Shown: positions 46,645 through 58,620, numbered from the stretch's first letter. The stretch: 64,000 bases of DNA from Onthophagus taurus (GCF_036711975.1 NC_091972.1:15443001-15507000); one strand, 5' to 3'. Program-made: numbers and translations. The notes: generated from the letters alone by a model not told the origin.

Positions 46645-46850
46645 GCAGTTTGCAACGTGGAATGTAAGAACATAATGGAAACTACAGTGGCAAAGAACTA
46701 GAGGAAGGCCAAAGAAACGATGGAAAGATGATGTGATGGAAGATGTTAGAACAGTTGGTATACGAAGCTATAAGCGTATTTACGAGAAGGGAAAAATAAC
46801 ATATTATGAAGCAAGCCAAAGTACGTAGGGGGCTGTAATTCTGGAAGAAG
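46645..46850 (+). pseudogene. RTE-type LINE with endonuclease start joined to C-terminus (internal deletion)
   Basis: FATWNVRT (about 46649-46672) is the opening strand of an RTE endonuclease. Within 30 bp the sequence becomes QRTRGRPKKRWKDDVMEDVR, the very C-terminal segment of the same class. The whole endonuclease and RT between them are missing, leaving a short derivative of about 200 bp. Confidence 0.6.
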
Positions 46851-47423
46851 AACAGATTAATTACTTCTTAACACAATTTACAAAATCCAAAACCCAACGG
46901 CACACGAAAAATCCAATTAAGATGCAGCATGGATAATAAGCATGTAAGAGAGGATGATGAAAACATGATCGGCAAGTTTTCCAAACAGCTGCCATCAGTA
47001 TTCTGACTTCATGAACAAAAAATTATTACATGAAGAAAATCATATAGCGAATGTCTAAACTGGGTTTATGAAGTGTCTAAATGGGTTAGGATTTAACCCT
47101 TTATGGATCAAGCCTGTATACGCAAAACACTTTTTAACGATATTACACGTAAAATGAGCCAATACAAGACTTATCTACATCAAAGTTGGCTCTACAGCTC
47201 GTTGCGAATCTTGGCCTGTCTTTACAGTTCCTTCCAAACTTATCTATCCCGCGCCCGTCGTCTTCAATCCCTGACTTTGAGCCTTCTTAGGTCCTCTAGC
47301 TCATCCACAAATCGTCTCTTCGACCTCCCAACAGATCTTCTATCCACAGGTCCACGACGATCAAAGATAACTCTTGTGGTACGTTTTATTTCTATTCTGG
47401 CTACATGGCCAATCCGTCTAAAC

Positions 47424-49919
47424 CAGAGATGCACAGACCGCGGCCCGCCGGTCGAATACTGGTGGCCCGCCGACAGCAAAAATAATATTCTCGTACATTC
47501 GAAAAATAATAAATATTAAAGTACTTTGTTTCTTTTGATATTGTGAGCGACGTCCAGAAAAGTTATGAAAATCATTCAAATACCGCGCCAGTTCATGAAT
47601 GAAACGACACCGCGGCCGCGCCGCCTCAAGCGCCCAAAAATACTAAGTCAAGTAACATCGACTTAAGTCGATAGCAATAGTCCCGAATTCCCGATTGCTC
47701 GTGTAGATACACGAAGCTTCCAGAGTCGGTTTCGAGATTTCTAGTGTAGATTTTAACTCGACTAGCCGGTGTCATATATTTTGATCCACATTCAACGTAG
47801 ATTACCTGTTGCAGTGTTAACCCGCCAAGTGCCGTGTATAATTGTGTTGTGAAATCGTAAGTAAAACTCTGTTATTAATAAGTGTTTCCCTACCTATTTA
47901 ATCAATTATTTTTGGTAATTTAAAAAAGGATGGGTAATTTAAGTAGGTACTGTAATTGTTTTTAGGTGCTGTGTTAATCCTAGCCAGGATTAGAACACAA
48001 CATGGACAAGCCAGCACGTAGTAAAAAACGTGAGATGAAAATCGGCAGTTTCAAGAAATTTGGACTGAGAAATACTTTTTCGTATGGTCGCATAACAAAG
48101 TCGTTTGTTTAATTTGCAAGAATTCTGTTGCGATTGCAAAGGAATATAATGTAAAAAGGCACTATGAAACGGAGCATTCTACTTTTACCAATTACAGGCG
48201 AATTAAGAAAGCAAAAAATGTTGTCTTTAAAACAGGACCATTTAAACCCATTCAAGATTCAGAAACAGCTACAGAAGTTAGTTATGAAATTTCTCGAATG
48301 ATAGCAAAGCGAAGTCGCCCCTTCAATGATGGGGATTTTGTAAAAGAATGCATAGAAATTGCCGCTAAGAAAATGTGTCCAGAAGCAGCAAAAAAGTTTG
48401 AGAAAATTCAACTGAATCGTATGACTATCCAAAGACGAATTATGTCTTTGTCAGGTAATATTGCGGAACAATTAACTGAAAAAACCAAGATCATTGAATT
48501 TTTTTCATTAGCACTCGACGAATCCACTGATATTAGTTCCACAGCTCAACTTCTCATATTCATACGAGATGTTACTCAAGATTTTGAAGTCTTAGAAGAG
48601 TTATTAGGAATGTGTTCATTGAAAGGTCAAACCAAAGGAGTTGATATACTCAATGTACTTTTGGATGAGTGTTCAAAAACTGATTTGGACTTATCAAAAT
48701 TATCGGGAGTTGCGACTGACGGTGCTCCTTCGATGATTGGTGACAATTCCGGGCTAGTTACTTTGCTGAAAAAGCATCTGCAAGAAAAAAACATAGACGC
48801 TGAAGATCTCATGCAGTTTCACTGCATTATACACCAAGAAGCCCTCTGTTCTAAAAAAATTGAATTTCAAAATGTCATGAAAGTGGTAGTTTCGACTGTA
48901 AATTTCATAAAATCACGAGGACTCAATCACAGGCAATTCAAACAATTCCTTGATGACATCGAAAGCGAATATGGAGATTTACTGTATTATACAGAAGTAA
49001 GGTGGCTAAGTCGTGGATTGACACTGGAACGATTTTCAAATTTAATAGAAGAAATTGGAATATTTCTGGCGGAAAAGCAAAAGGATGTCCCGGAACTTAA
49101 CAATCCTGATTGGTTGTGTGATTTGGCTTTTTTAGTTGACATTACAAATCATTTGAATGTCTTGAACACACGGCTTCAAGGCAAAAATCAACTGATATCC
49201 CAGCTCTACGCTCATGTATCATCCTTTCAAAGCAAGCTGACACTTTTCAGATCGCAATTGAATTCTGGAAATTACAATCATTTTCCGAATTATAAGAAAA
49301 TGGCTAAAAAATTCAACAAAACTGCGATTAATTTCAGTTATGTAGAAAAGCTAGATATTTTGATTCAATCTTTTCAAGACAGATTTTCGGAGTTTAAAAA
49401 AGTGAAACCTCTGTTGGACATATTCAGCAATACTTTCACGATTTCAGTTGAAAATGCGCCAGAGTCAATGCAGTTAGAAATTATCGACATTCAAAACGAC
49501 CAAGATTTACGCAACAAATTCAAGGAAGGAGACTTGCAGAACTTTTACCGCTGCATTGATAAAAATATGTACAAAGAGTTGCGCATAAACGCTCTGAAAT
49601 GTGCCAGCTTATTTGGTTCTACCTATATATGTGAACAAACTTTTCCAATACTAAATAATAATAAAACAAAAAATCGAAACCGCCTTGCAAATGATAGTTT
49701 GGAAACAGTTTTACGTGTTGCTACAAGTAAATTTGAGCCAAATATAAAAAAGATTGTAAGCACTATGCAGTGCCACGCTTCAAATTAATAAATTTTTGCA
49801 ATTTTAATACATTACTATCAATTCTTTATTGTCTTTAATTACCTATACTTCTGGCGGCCCGCCATCAGTTCATAATTTGCCCGAGTGGCCCCTAGTCTTA
49901 ATAAGTCTGTGCATCGCTG
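47424..49919 (+). mobile_element. Complete hAT transposon (ZBED/GTF2IRD2-like), 2496 bp
   Basis: TIRs CAGAGATGCACAGAC (47424-47438) and, inverted, CAGCGATGCACAGAC (49905-49919) differ at one position. An exact 8-bp target duplication GTCTAAAC lies at 47416-47423 and 49920-49927, as expected for hAT. GC-rich subterminal motifs containing GGCCCGCC occur at both ends (47441-47470 and 49853-49862), probable transposase-binding sites. It contains one nearly intact transposase gene. Good TIRs and TSD and a single frameshift indicate a fairly recent insertion. Confidence 0.95.
48002..49788 (+). CDS. hAT transposase with one frameshift near the N-terminus
   Basis: The probable original start is ATG at 48002 (MDKPARSKKRE). 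A 1-bp change around 48031-48036 shifts the frame; from 48034 the second frame is open without a stop to TAA at 49786-49788. It encodes a BED-type zinc finger (VCLICKNSVAIAKEYNVKRH, YETEH), the catalytic region with LALDESTD (about 48508-48531) and GVATDGAPSMIG, the RW block TEVRWLSRGLTLERFS, and the C-terminal hATC dimerisation domain (INALKCASLFGSTYICEQTF). A stop (TGA, 48031-48033) lies directly upstream in the main frame, so the zinc finger can be translated only with a frameshift. The first in-frame ATG (48298) would give a 496-aa protein lacking the DNA-binding finger. The element probably cannot move itself. Confidence 0.88.
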
Positions 49920-50470
49920 GTCTAAACCTTTGCACTTTGATAAATTTATTCGAAATCGCCAGACCCATTGTCATTAACATGTTATATTCTTCTAAGCACT
50001 TTCTTCTCGAATCTCCCTATTGCTTCTTGGCGTTTCTGCACTAAGGTCCATGTTCCCGACTCATAAGTACTAATCGTATTAAGGTCTTGTATAGGACTAC
50101 TTAGATTTGTTTGGTAGCTCATATGTGAAGTGTGTTTAAACCCATGGAAACATTTGTTGACTTGGATTATGCTCTTCGTTATTTCCTCGATGAACTAATT
50201 TGTATTATTCATCAGGAACCGCAAGTATACGAAATTTCTAACCGTCTCTATCTTGTCATCCCCAACTTCCAAATGTTATGGTATGTTTCAACCACTGGCC
50301 TATGCGACCATACACTTGTCTTTGTAAAATTTATCTTTAAGCCCACCTTCTCCGCCTTAGGGCAATATTACAAAGCAGACATTACAGCCCATCTCCCTGT
50401 CATAGACGTTCGTGGCTTTCAAATGTTCTTGATAGATCTGATCTCTGTTCTAACTTTACAGGAAACTTTG

Positions 50471-52349
50471 GGGGGTATATTATTAAACTGTAACATATTG
50501 TTTTGATAAATTTTATTAGAAGAAGGCCTATATTATATACTATAGGCGGATTTAGTGAGTATCACAGGACCAAAACCACTCGAACACGCATCGCCGTCGG
50601 TGCTGGTCCCTGAGGCATGGCTACCTAATCTGAGTGTATCCTGGAAGTATTAACTACACTTATGGTACTTACTTTTATTTTATATTAAATTTAAATGTTT
50701 TGGGAATTGATACAGCTAACGCTGAGTTAATAACCTAATAAGTAATAAAGCACAAGTCAGCCATTGTCATCAGTGTTGCTATGAATTTAGCTTGCAACAT
50801 GAATTTATAATAGTAGCCTACCGCATTTAATTCTTGAACTCTGGTAGAAACAAAGCTTTCTAGCACAAATCCTGCTCAAGCTGATACATACATAACTCGA
50901 GGGATGATCATGATCTTATTGTTAAATTTCCGCTATATCCAGAAACTCGCCTATAACGTATTTGCAACATAACCCAGTAATGATTTTAATCTGATTCTAT
51001 ATCCTCCACACTCCTTATAGCTTGAAACCAAACTGATGTTGTCTAATATATTTGCTTTACACATAATTATTGTATACATCATGACGATGGGTTCTCTTAT
51101 TCTTCAATATCTATATGCCTTCAAATCTTCTTTTTGATTATCTTATTATCTAAATTTTCAACTACTTTGCTTTTTTGAATAAAAAAAATTAATTAATATA
51201 TCACTTTATGTTTAGGAAACAATCTTTTTTAGTATCACAGGATAAAGAAAAAAAGAAGGTTTCTTAACTGGATATATATTTCTAAAATTCTTCAATAAGT
51301 ACAATATATTCTGTGATGCAACAACCAAGTGTTGACAATCAATTACAATAATAATAATCAATAAAAGTAAATAATAATAATGATATTAAAAAAGTGGAAT
51401 GTATGTACCTATACAAGTATACGTCCAGAATGAAGGAAAAAAATTATTTTTTAAATTGGAATAATGTTTATGTATGTATACAATTTCATTACAGACTTAT
51501 GATTAGCAGAGGCCTCTTTACGGACGGAGGAAATTCGAGTTACTCGTTATTCGCGGTTACTATTATTTTTTTCAGTTTACATTTTCGTTTAAAAGGCACT
51601 ATAATAGAATACTTTTGCTTTACTTAGCTTTTTTTTTAACAGAATCGGTAAATGTATAATAAATTTAAAATACATAATTAAAGGTACACAAAGTATAAAA
51701 TCTTAATAAACTGTTTATATACACGGAAAAAGAAGAGAAAGTTGAAATAAATTAAGGACCTAAAAGTAGGGTTTTAAAAGATTTTTTTTAATAAAATGGA
51801 AGGTATTAAAAGATTTTTAAGTTTTAAAATAAGCAAAAAAACCCTGTTTATCGGAATAGATAAATTTTTAATAATGATAAAATTTCTTTTCATTTTAAAG
51901 CCACGATTAAAATCTTTAAAATTGTTTCATTTGATATGTCTTAATTAATTAATTAATATTCGATTAAAATAAATATAATACAAATCTTAAATACTGAATA
52001 AAGATATAAAGTGAAAAATAAAAAAAATAATAGCTTTTAAGTACATATGTTTCTCTCATTTGAATATCTATGTATAATTTTTTTCTTTAAACAAGTAGAT
52101 ATGAATCATTGATTCAATTCGTCAATCACTTTTTTTTAATTAATTCCTAAATTTAAATAAATGGTAAGTACTCAAAAAAATACATTGTTACTATACTTTT
52201 TTTACTTATTAACATTACGGAATGTTGGAAAAAGTCTTATAGTTCCCATTTATAAGTATTAAATCAATTCAGTTAATTCAAATAATTTAGAATTAACTAT
52301 TTAAGATGAAATAAAAAGAACTCGCAAATTGAGCATTAAAAAAAACATC
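50471..52349. other. AT-rich non-coding DNA, including the presumed 3' UTR of par-6 at the right end
   Basis: No gene was recognised. Near 51930-51950 there is a short AATT microsatellite. Several AATAAA/ATTAAA signals on the minus strand lie below 52340, so the par-6 3' UTR probably ends somewhere in 51640-52340; which one is used cannot be told. Confidence 0.35.
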
Positions 52350-53287
52350 TTATAAATGTAATATTCCTCCCTCTTCCCTCGTTACAGTTTCGTCCAGTGT
52401 TAAACCAGCTGTTAAATCAACAATTTCATCATTATCGTATTTGTCTTCAGGATCGGAACCGGCCGTTGTTGCCGAATGTTGTGATCCACTAGAAACTTGG
52501 GAATTTCGACTAAAACTGTTTCTTCGAACCGGTGGTCCGACGGTCCTTTGATTTGCCGGTTTAACGGTAATTATCAAATTTGAACTGTTCGCGACCATCA
52601 TATCGGTAACTTGATCTAATGTTTTACCAAAAACTTCGATTCCGTTTACCTCTAAGACTTCATCATTAACAGCTAATAGGCCCGTCGATTCCGCCAGACC
52701 ACCAGGTACTAAACGGGAAATAAAAATCCCCGGAATTTTTTCCAATCCATTTTGCGTGACTCGTACGCTCGTTCCGTCGCGAATGTAAAAACCTAAAGGT
52801 TTATCGCAACCGTGTTTTAATAACCTTACCCTTCGACACGTTTCCGGTACGATATCAACATCTATGATTGCCGACACTTGACGAAAGTCATGGGGATTTG
52901 AAATGGCTAAGGTTTTGTGTCGCGTTGGGGCTCCTCCTAGGATACTAGAAATTAAATTTCGCGGTTTCATCGTTCCATAACCATTCAGTTCTTCTAAACT
53001 ATCCCCTACAAATTAAAAAAAAAATTAAATAACGATTTAAAATAACATTTTTATTTATTACCTTTTCTTTGAATAATAACTCTAAGGAGGGGTTTAGCAT
53101 TAAGTAAGGCTCTGCGTAAATTTTCGTCATTGTTAATTGGTAGTAAGTCTTGGTCGCTTGGATCGATATAAGACACTAAAAAGGCGATATCTTTCAATTT
53201 GTGAAGACGCTCTAAAAGGGATCGGAATTGTTCGAATTGCGCTTGAGTATCTCGATCGACGGCAAAACGACGAAATTCTGCATCAAA
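52350..53287 (-). CDS. par-6: Par-6 polarity protein, PB1 exon and semi-CRIB/PDZ terminal exon (5' end missing)
   Basis: Exon 53062-53287 (226 bp) encodes the PB1 domain: [63 protein letters not shown]; it binds atypical PKC. Exon 52350-53005 (656 bp) completes it: [20 protein letters not shown], the semi-CRIB for Cdc42 ([16 protein letters not shown]), the PDZ domain ([56 protein letters not shown]) and a variable tail ending GGILHL. The junction is in phase 1 (AAA G|GG GAT) with GT-AG borders. The first coding exon (about 20 residues in relatives) was not found upstream. Par-6 is the adaptor of the apical polarity complex with aPKC and Par-3. Sequence conservation with other insects is very high, so the assignment is secure. 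Confidence 0.97.
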
Positions 53288-55309
53288 CTAAAACAATAAA
53301 GATATCGTATAATATAACGAATGATGTATTTAATGGAGTCAATTAAATAGAATTGTATTGGAATTAATAAGGACATATTAAAATATCTCAAATCAATATC
53401 TCAGATTCTAAAACCGAAAAATTTTTTTGACTACGTCATCGAATTCTCCGTAAAAAAGTGTCCATATAATGCCTTAGTTATAACACTCCACTTATAATAA
53501 TAAGCAAGATAATTGCACTTGCTGGTTTTACGATATTTTCAATTTTGGCCTGTAGGGGAAAAACAAAAGACGATAGCGCTTTGAGGTTTTCGACATTGGA
53601 ATTTATTTAAAAAAAGAGATCGAGACATGTCAGCAACTTTTTTTCTAACTCTTATAGTTTCCTAGATAGCCTATTCGGGCATCGAATTTGAACCACCCTG
53701 TACATGACCACAAATATCAAGATTATACAGCATTAACTTTAATAAAATGACATATTGAACTTCAAGTTTGGAAATTAAAATGTATGTACTCATACTCTAT
53801 AGATAAGAAATACTTCCAAAGATCTACACTGTGTTAATTAATTATCGTACCCGACGTCATCATTGCAAGTATGCAACCAAATACGCAAATCGCGTATTGC
53901 AATACCAATATTGTGATATTGGTTGCATAATTACAATGATGACGTCGGGTACGATAATTAACACGCTGTAGCTTCCAAGAACAATAACGAGAGTACACCA
54001 AAATATAATATATCACTCTTAAGAAAACTTGCAGTTCCTAAATATCTCAGGAAGTATCGGCAAAAGAATATGGCAGAGAGTGTACAGGGGAAAGAAAATG
54101 GATGAAATAATTGTTTGCAAACTGCTACAATACAAATGAAGAAGTGAACACTACAATACCATTAAATTAGCACATGGGAAACTAAATAACAACTAGTCAT
54201 TTTAAGATTAAGATACTGAAATATGAGCTGAAGAATCATATAGAGAATGCGATTTTTAACCAGATTTAATCATCCTGGTTCACTTAAATGTAGTATTTAC
54301 TCGTTTAGCGCCGTTTATTATGTCAAATTGCTTTGTACCAAACCAAATGTATGTGTTATGACGACCGGAGTTTATATGTATATGGCAAATTGGAACTGTT
54401 TTTGTGAAAATTTACATGCAGGCATTTTTAGTTTTCTGCAATTTCCGGTTATACCAGACTACTTCGTTATTTTAATGGAATGTCCCAATTTTTATTGAAT
54501 TTTCGTGTTCCTACTAAATTTTAATATAAGTCATCATATGTCTAGATGGCATCATTTTTGAGTTATTACAGTTTTTTCAAGCCCAAATATTCTCAGGGTT
54601 TGCACAAATAGCACCCATTGCTTTCATAATCTCTAACTTTTTTAAAAATTATACAGGTACTCGAAAACTATCTAAGCTATCTCGAAAACTCGTCACGAGT
54701 TTCTCATTCTTTAGGTAGATAATAATGTTCATGATGGTACCGCCTTCACCAGATACCATTCTACATACGGGAATTTATGGATTTATTCATAAGAATACTT
54801 AGCAACATTTTTTATATTGTGAGATTTGTATTTTTTTTTGTTAGGGGCTGGTTTCGAAGTATGCTATAGAAATCGCTATCTAGTCTTTATCTTATTTCAT
54901 CTTCTCCTAATCTTCTCCTGTATTCATGCACTTGATTTTTGGATTTATGCCAAGACCTATTCTTTCAGCTGTTTTGTTTAGATGCAGAAAGTTGTCCTCA
55001 GTATCTCTTCACAATGCTATAACATCTATATCTTATATAAAAGATAGTATCTGCACTAATTTGAAAAATACTCTTCCGCAAACTTGCACATTTACTATGC
55101 TAGGGCAGCTCCTCGTCGAACCAGCTGTGTACTTAGAAAAAATCGCCTGGCTAGAGATCGCCTAAGTATATGGCTTGTATGTACAATGCGAGGTGGAACA
55201 GTATAGTGGATTGTCTGCAAATACATGTAAGTGAATGGAAAAAACTGTTAGAAGTATGTGAAAAAAATAAAAAGGAAAATCATTCATTCCTATAGCTCTA
55301 CAGCCTATA
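53288..55309. other. Non-coding DNA, probable par-6 intron, with DNA-transposon debris
   Basis: AACCACCCTGTAC at 53689-53701 looks like the end of a TA-targeting transposon with an unrecognised body to its left. A palindromic MITE lies at 53827-53968. The open frames at 54247-54498 and 54926-55165 resemble nothing known. The par-6 start exon should be somewhere to the right on the minus strand. Confidence 0.35.
53827..53968. mobile_element. Palindromic MITE family P, copy 3 (complete, TA target site)
   Basis: CACTGTGTTAATTAATTATC at the left and (inverted) CAGCGTGTTAATTATCG at the right, flanked by TA (53825-53826, 53969-53970). The core GACGTCATCATTGCAAGTAT is shared with the other two copies. 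142 bp. Confidence 0.8.
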
Positions 55310-56520
55310 TCGAGCCTTGGTCTCCCTTAGCCTCTACCTCTGTTCATCCCTGCCCCTGGCCTCTATCCTCCAACTGCTACTCCCGACCATCTCCCTAGCG
55401 TCGCGGTCGACTGTTTCCTCCCATCACAATTTCGACCGTCCCGTCGGTCTCACTCTCTGCATTCTTCTACTGATTAGTCATCCCGGCACTCTCTCTTCTC
55501 CCATTCTGATCACTTGGCCAGCCCATCTTAGGCGTTGGAGTCTGACGAACTGTGCCAGTGGCGGGTCTTTATAAATCTCACACAACTCGCGGTTGTATCT
55601 TAATCTCCATCCATCTTCCTCCCGAACTGGCCCAAACATTCTCCTGTTATCTGCTCATCAAGATGCAGTGAACCTGAACGCCTATTTCCCCCACTATTAC
55701 ACAATAGCCAGTTTCACACACAAAAAAATACAAATAAAGGATACATACAAAGAAATGTAAACGACAAGGAAAAGAATAATTGGTTGACCTTTGTAAACCG
55801 TGCTTACAATAGAGAAATTCTATTTAAAGTTTGCGCGTATTTGTGGAAGGAGCTGTAATTTCAAATCGCTGCATCTGTTTGATGAACGAACTATAGATCC
55901 TTCTTTCGAAGACATTCGCGCTTTCCGCCGACTTTTGCGTCAGCGTTCATGCCTAACTCCCATACCTTCCAATCGGTCTAATGATTGTTTTGTATAGATG
56001 CAGTTTGGTTTCTCGGTGGATATCCCTAGATCTGAATATGGGAATCAATGCAGAATACGCTCTATATGCCAGGACTCGTCTCATTGCGACTTCTCCTTCC
56101 TCTGTACCCATCCCAGATAATTCTACCCCAAGGTATATAAAGTGAGGCATCGCTTCTATGTTGTCATTTGTCGCTGTCTCGATACTGATGTTTCTCCTCG
56201 TCTGTAGCAGTAACTTCGTCTTCTCAGCACCGCTTCAGCACCATCCTTCAGCTTTCCATACAACCCCTCTGCCGCGCTTAGTGTTCGGCTCATTATGTTT
56301 ATGTCGTCCGCATACGCCGCCAACCGCACTGATTTGTTGATTAGCAAGCCTGTCCTCTCCAACTCCACTTTCCGTATTACATATTCCAGCACCAGGTTAA
56401 AAAGGATGGGGCTACACCATCTCCCTGCTTCAAATCCTGCGAGACCAGAAAGTCGTCCATCAGTTGGCCCTGTATGCGTACAAAAAAGGAAATTCCTACA
56501 ATATACACCAAAATATACCA
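55310..56520 (-). pseudogene. Degenerate LINE reverse transcriptase (YADD retained)
   Basis: From 56520 down: RWCSPILFNLVLEYVIRKVE, RLAAYADDINIMSRTLSAAE (catalytic YADD near 56303-56314), then HFIYLGVELSGMGTEEGEVA, KLHLYKTIIRPIGRYGS, and at 55310-55600 a C-terminal segment (RLQRLRWAGQVIRMG). The order is right for one element about 1.2 kb long, but frames change several times. The G-V-x-Q-G motif before SPILFN is lost. Confidence 0.7.
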
Positions 56521-57834
56521 AATAATATACCAATATACCCAAAAGTATTTAATATTGATCCCAAACGATCTGCAGAATATTACTTAAATATCTTAAAGCC
56601 AATATCCCGGCGACTTGACAAATTGCAAAAAAGATGCTTCTCTATATGATGCTGTAAAAGTATACAAGAAATTAGGAAGTTCGTTTGACGTAAAATTGGA
56701 ATTATCACTGTCTCAAACACAAATTTATCAGAAATTTTACAAGCAGGTATTTACGCCTTACCATTTGTATTTATTTTTAGATGTAACCGAGGATGTAACT
56801 AAAGCAAAATATACTAAATTGACGATGGAAGAAAAAGATGAAGCTATGAACACACTTAGGGATATGTAAGCTAATACTGAATTACTATCACTAATAGTTA
56901 AGCTAGAGGCGAAAATGGAACCATTTTCTGCAAGGAATTTATATCCATTGCTACTGTTTTGCAGTGGTGGATTTCACAAAAAAAAACTTTCTGCTATTGA
57001 GAAACTTCTTCCAACTTTAAAACAATTTTTATGTGTTGTTTGTTCTTCAGATTCAATACAGAGGGGTCTTCACATCATTTGTGCTCGTCCACTCCAATGT
57101 GTACAACAAATGAAGAGATGAAACTGAAATTCTAAGAAAAGTTATGGTAAATGCTCTAGAAAGAGCAAGTGAGGTCGAAGCAAACAATGACCACCAAGCT
57201 TTCCTTTTCTCTCGTTGAAGTGTTATTATTTAAAAATGCGTAAAGGTTTATATCTTGTGTCTTTGCTAATTATGCTGAAGTCTTTTTCTTTACGCATAGT
57301 TGGCTTGTAAGGTTTGCTTGCAAAAAATTATTTCACCCAAATTCTTCTATTTCTCTCTTCATCCATTCTCTCTTCTTTCTCCTGCACACTCTCTCTGTTG
57401 TTTTAAGAGTGGTATATTATATTTTGGAGTGTACTCGTTACTCTTATCGTTTGTTAATAAAAAATCAAATGCTTGTTATAACTAGAAAGTCATTAATTTT
57501 GTATTAGGTCCGAATGTTTTTAGTTCTAGGTCTAGTGTTAGTTCTAGTGACAGTGTTAATTTTACTTTTAAATATTATTCAGCGCCAAGTTGTTATTACT
57601 TCTTCTACTAGTTCTGATTCTCTAATTTAAACACAATCGAATTCACTAAACTCACACACATGTTATATTCACACATATAACATTACGATAAAACAATTTC
57701 AACATTTTTAACGTTCTTTGATTAAATAACATACAGAACATAGCAAATGCTCATGGAGGTAGGTTATTATCATAATTTGTATTTACAACAGACCATATAC
57801 ACAATTTGAGGTAGATTTTTGAGAAGGGTTACGA
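56521..57834. other. Non-coding DNA with a CTAGAACTA-type repeat (57515-57575)
   Basis: No gene was recognised; the frame at 56615-56869 encodes a lysine-rich peptide with no known family. At 57515-57575 the inverted form of the dispersed repeat appears (TTTTTAGTTCTAGGTCTAGT, GTTAGTTCTAGTGACAGTGT), preceded by GTCCGAATG as the inverse of CATTCGGGTT at 34737. Confidence 0.35.
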
Positions 57835-58620
57835 ATATGACTTTTATGTCGTTCATCAATTTCAAACAAGCTTTCGACTCGGTCGGTAGGCCGAAGCTCT
57901 TTCAGACCCTGTTGCTGCTGGGTATCCCACAGAAATTGGTTCATCTTGTACAACAAACCTTGAAGGAAACCAAGGTCGCGGTGGTGGTAGCAGGAAATCA
58001 GATGCACATTCAAACAAGGAGATGTCCTCTCAGTGCTGCTTTTTACCTTGATACTGCAGGTGGCTATCTCAGAAATTATCCCAAAGGGCAACTTAACAAC
58101 TAAAAGCAGACAAATTGTCGCATACGCAGAAGACATGGTCATAATTGGGCGAAATGATGTAGCAATAAGGGAGACGTTGTCTTGTTTCGCAAACAATATA
58201 CTAAACACAGCTCTAAAATGAGAATATATAAGAGTTTAATAAGACCAGTGTAAAAAACTTCGAAAGAAGAATACTGAGAAGGATATCTGGTCCAGTACAA
58301 GAACAAGATGCAACATGGAGAACTCGAATGAATTTTGAGCTCAATGCCCTATTTGGTGATGCGGATATAAGCAGATTTGTTAAATCCCAAGCACATAAGA
58401 TGAATGGAAGACGGTAGAAGTGCAAAAATCCTTACAGAATGGAAACCAACAGAGAAAAGACCTAGAGCAAGACCTCGTAAAAGATGGTTGGACGACGTGA
58501 AGGATGACTTGAGGGCGATGGAAGTAAGAATTGTTGAGGAGGCCAAAACCCACCAAATATAACCTTTGGTGGGTTTTGGCCAAAGGAAGAAGAAGAACTC
58601 AAACAAATTCAAAACAACCA
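57835..58620 (+). pseudogene. RTE-type LINE fragment with internal deletion
   Basis: The RT core FINFKQAFDSVGRPKLFQTL, LGIPQKLVHLVQQTLKET is followed by the QIVAYAEDMVIIGRND motif (catalytic YADD changed to YAED) at about 58110-58160. The sequence then jumps to the C-terminus (TEKRPRARPRKRWLDDVKDD, EVRIVEEAKTHQ) at 58450-58560. The intervening domain is deleted. A hairpin at 58541-58581 sits at the stop-proximal end. Confidence 0.7.
58541..58581. repeat. 17-bp perfect hairpin at the LINE 3' end
   Basis: GGCCAAAACCCACCAAA (58541-58557) and its exact inverse (58565-58581) with a 7-nt loop. It overlaps the last codons of the LINE frame, so it may be part of the 3' structure recognised by the element's reverse transcriptase. 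Confidence 0.7.

Larger units (their letters stand above)
47190..50470 (-). pseudogene. Degenerate RTE-type LINE, split by the hAT at 47424-49919
   Basis: The minus strand from 50470 to 49920 gives a broken RT tail (KINFTKT..., LYKTLIR, then KRQEAIGRFEKKVLRRI). It continues after the hAT from 47423 to about 47190 with RRIGHVARIEIKRTTRVIFD, ELEDLRRLKVRD and RARDR. Removing the hAT and one copy of GTCTAAAC joins IKVQRF to RRIGHVARIE in one frame, which proves that the LINE was there first. It has many other stops and is inactive. Plus-strand open frames over this interval are antisense shadows. Confidence 0.75.

Noticed and set aside
47103..47519. 138-codon plus-strand open frame
   Set aside because: It overlaps both the LINE C-terminus (minus strand) and the left TIR of the hAT, so it crosses two mobile-element boundaries by chance.
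50132..50506. 124-codon plus-strand open frame
   Set aside because: It is antisense to a degenerate minus-strand LINE (KINFTKT..., LYKTLIR) and has no own motifs.
52350..53005. Possibility that the PDZ exon belongs to another PDZ scaffold
   Set aside because: The semi-CRIB directly before the PDZ plus the upstream PB1 exon in phase are unique to Par-6.
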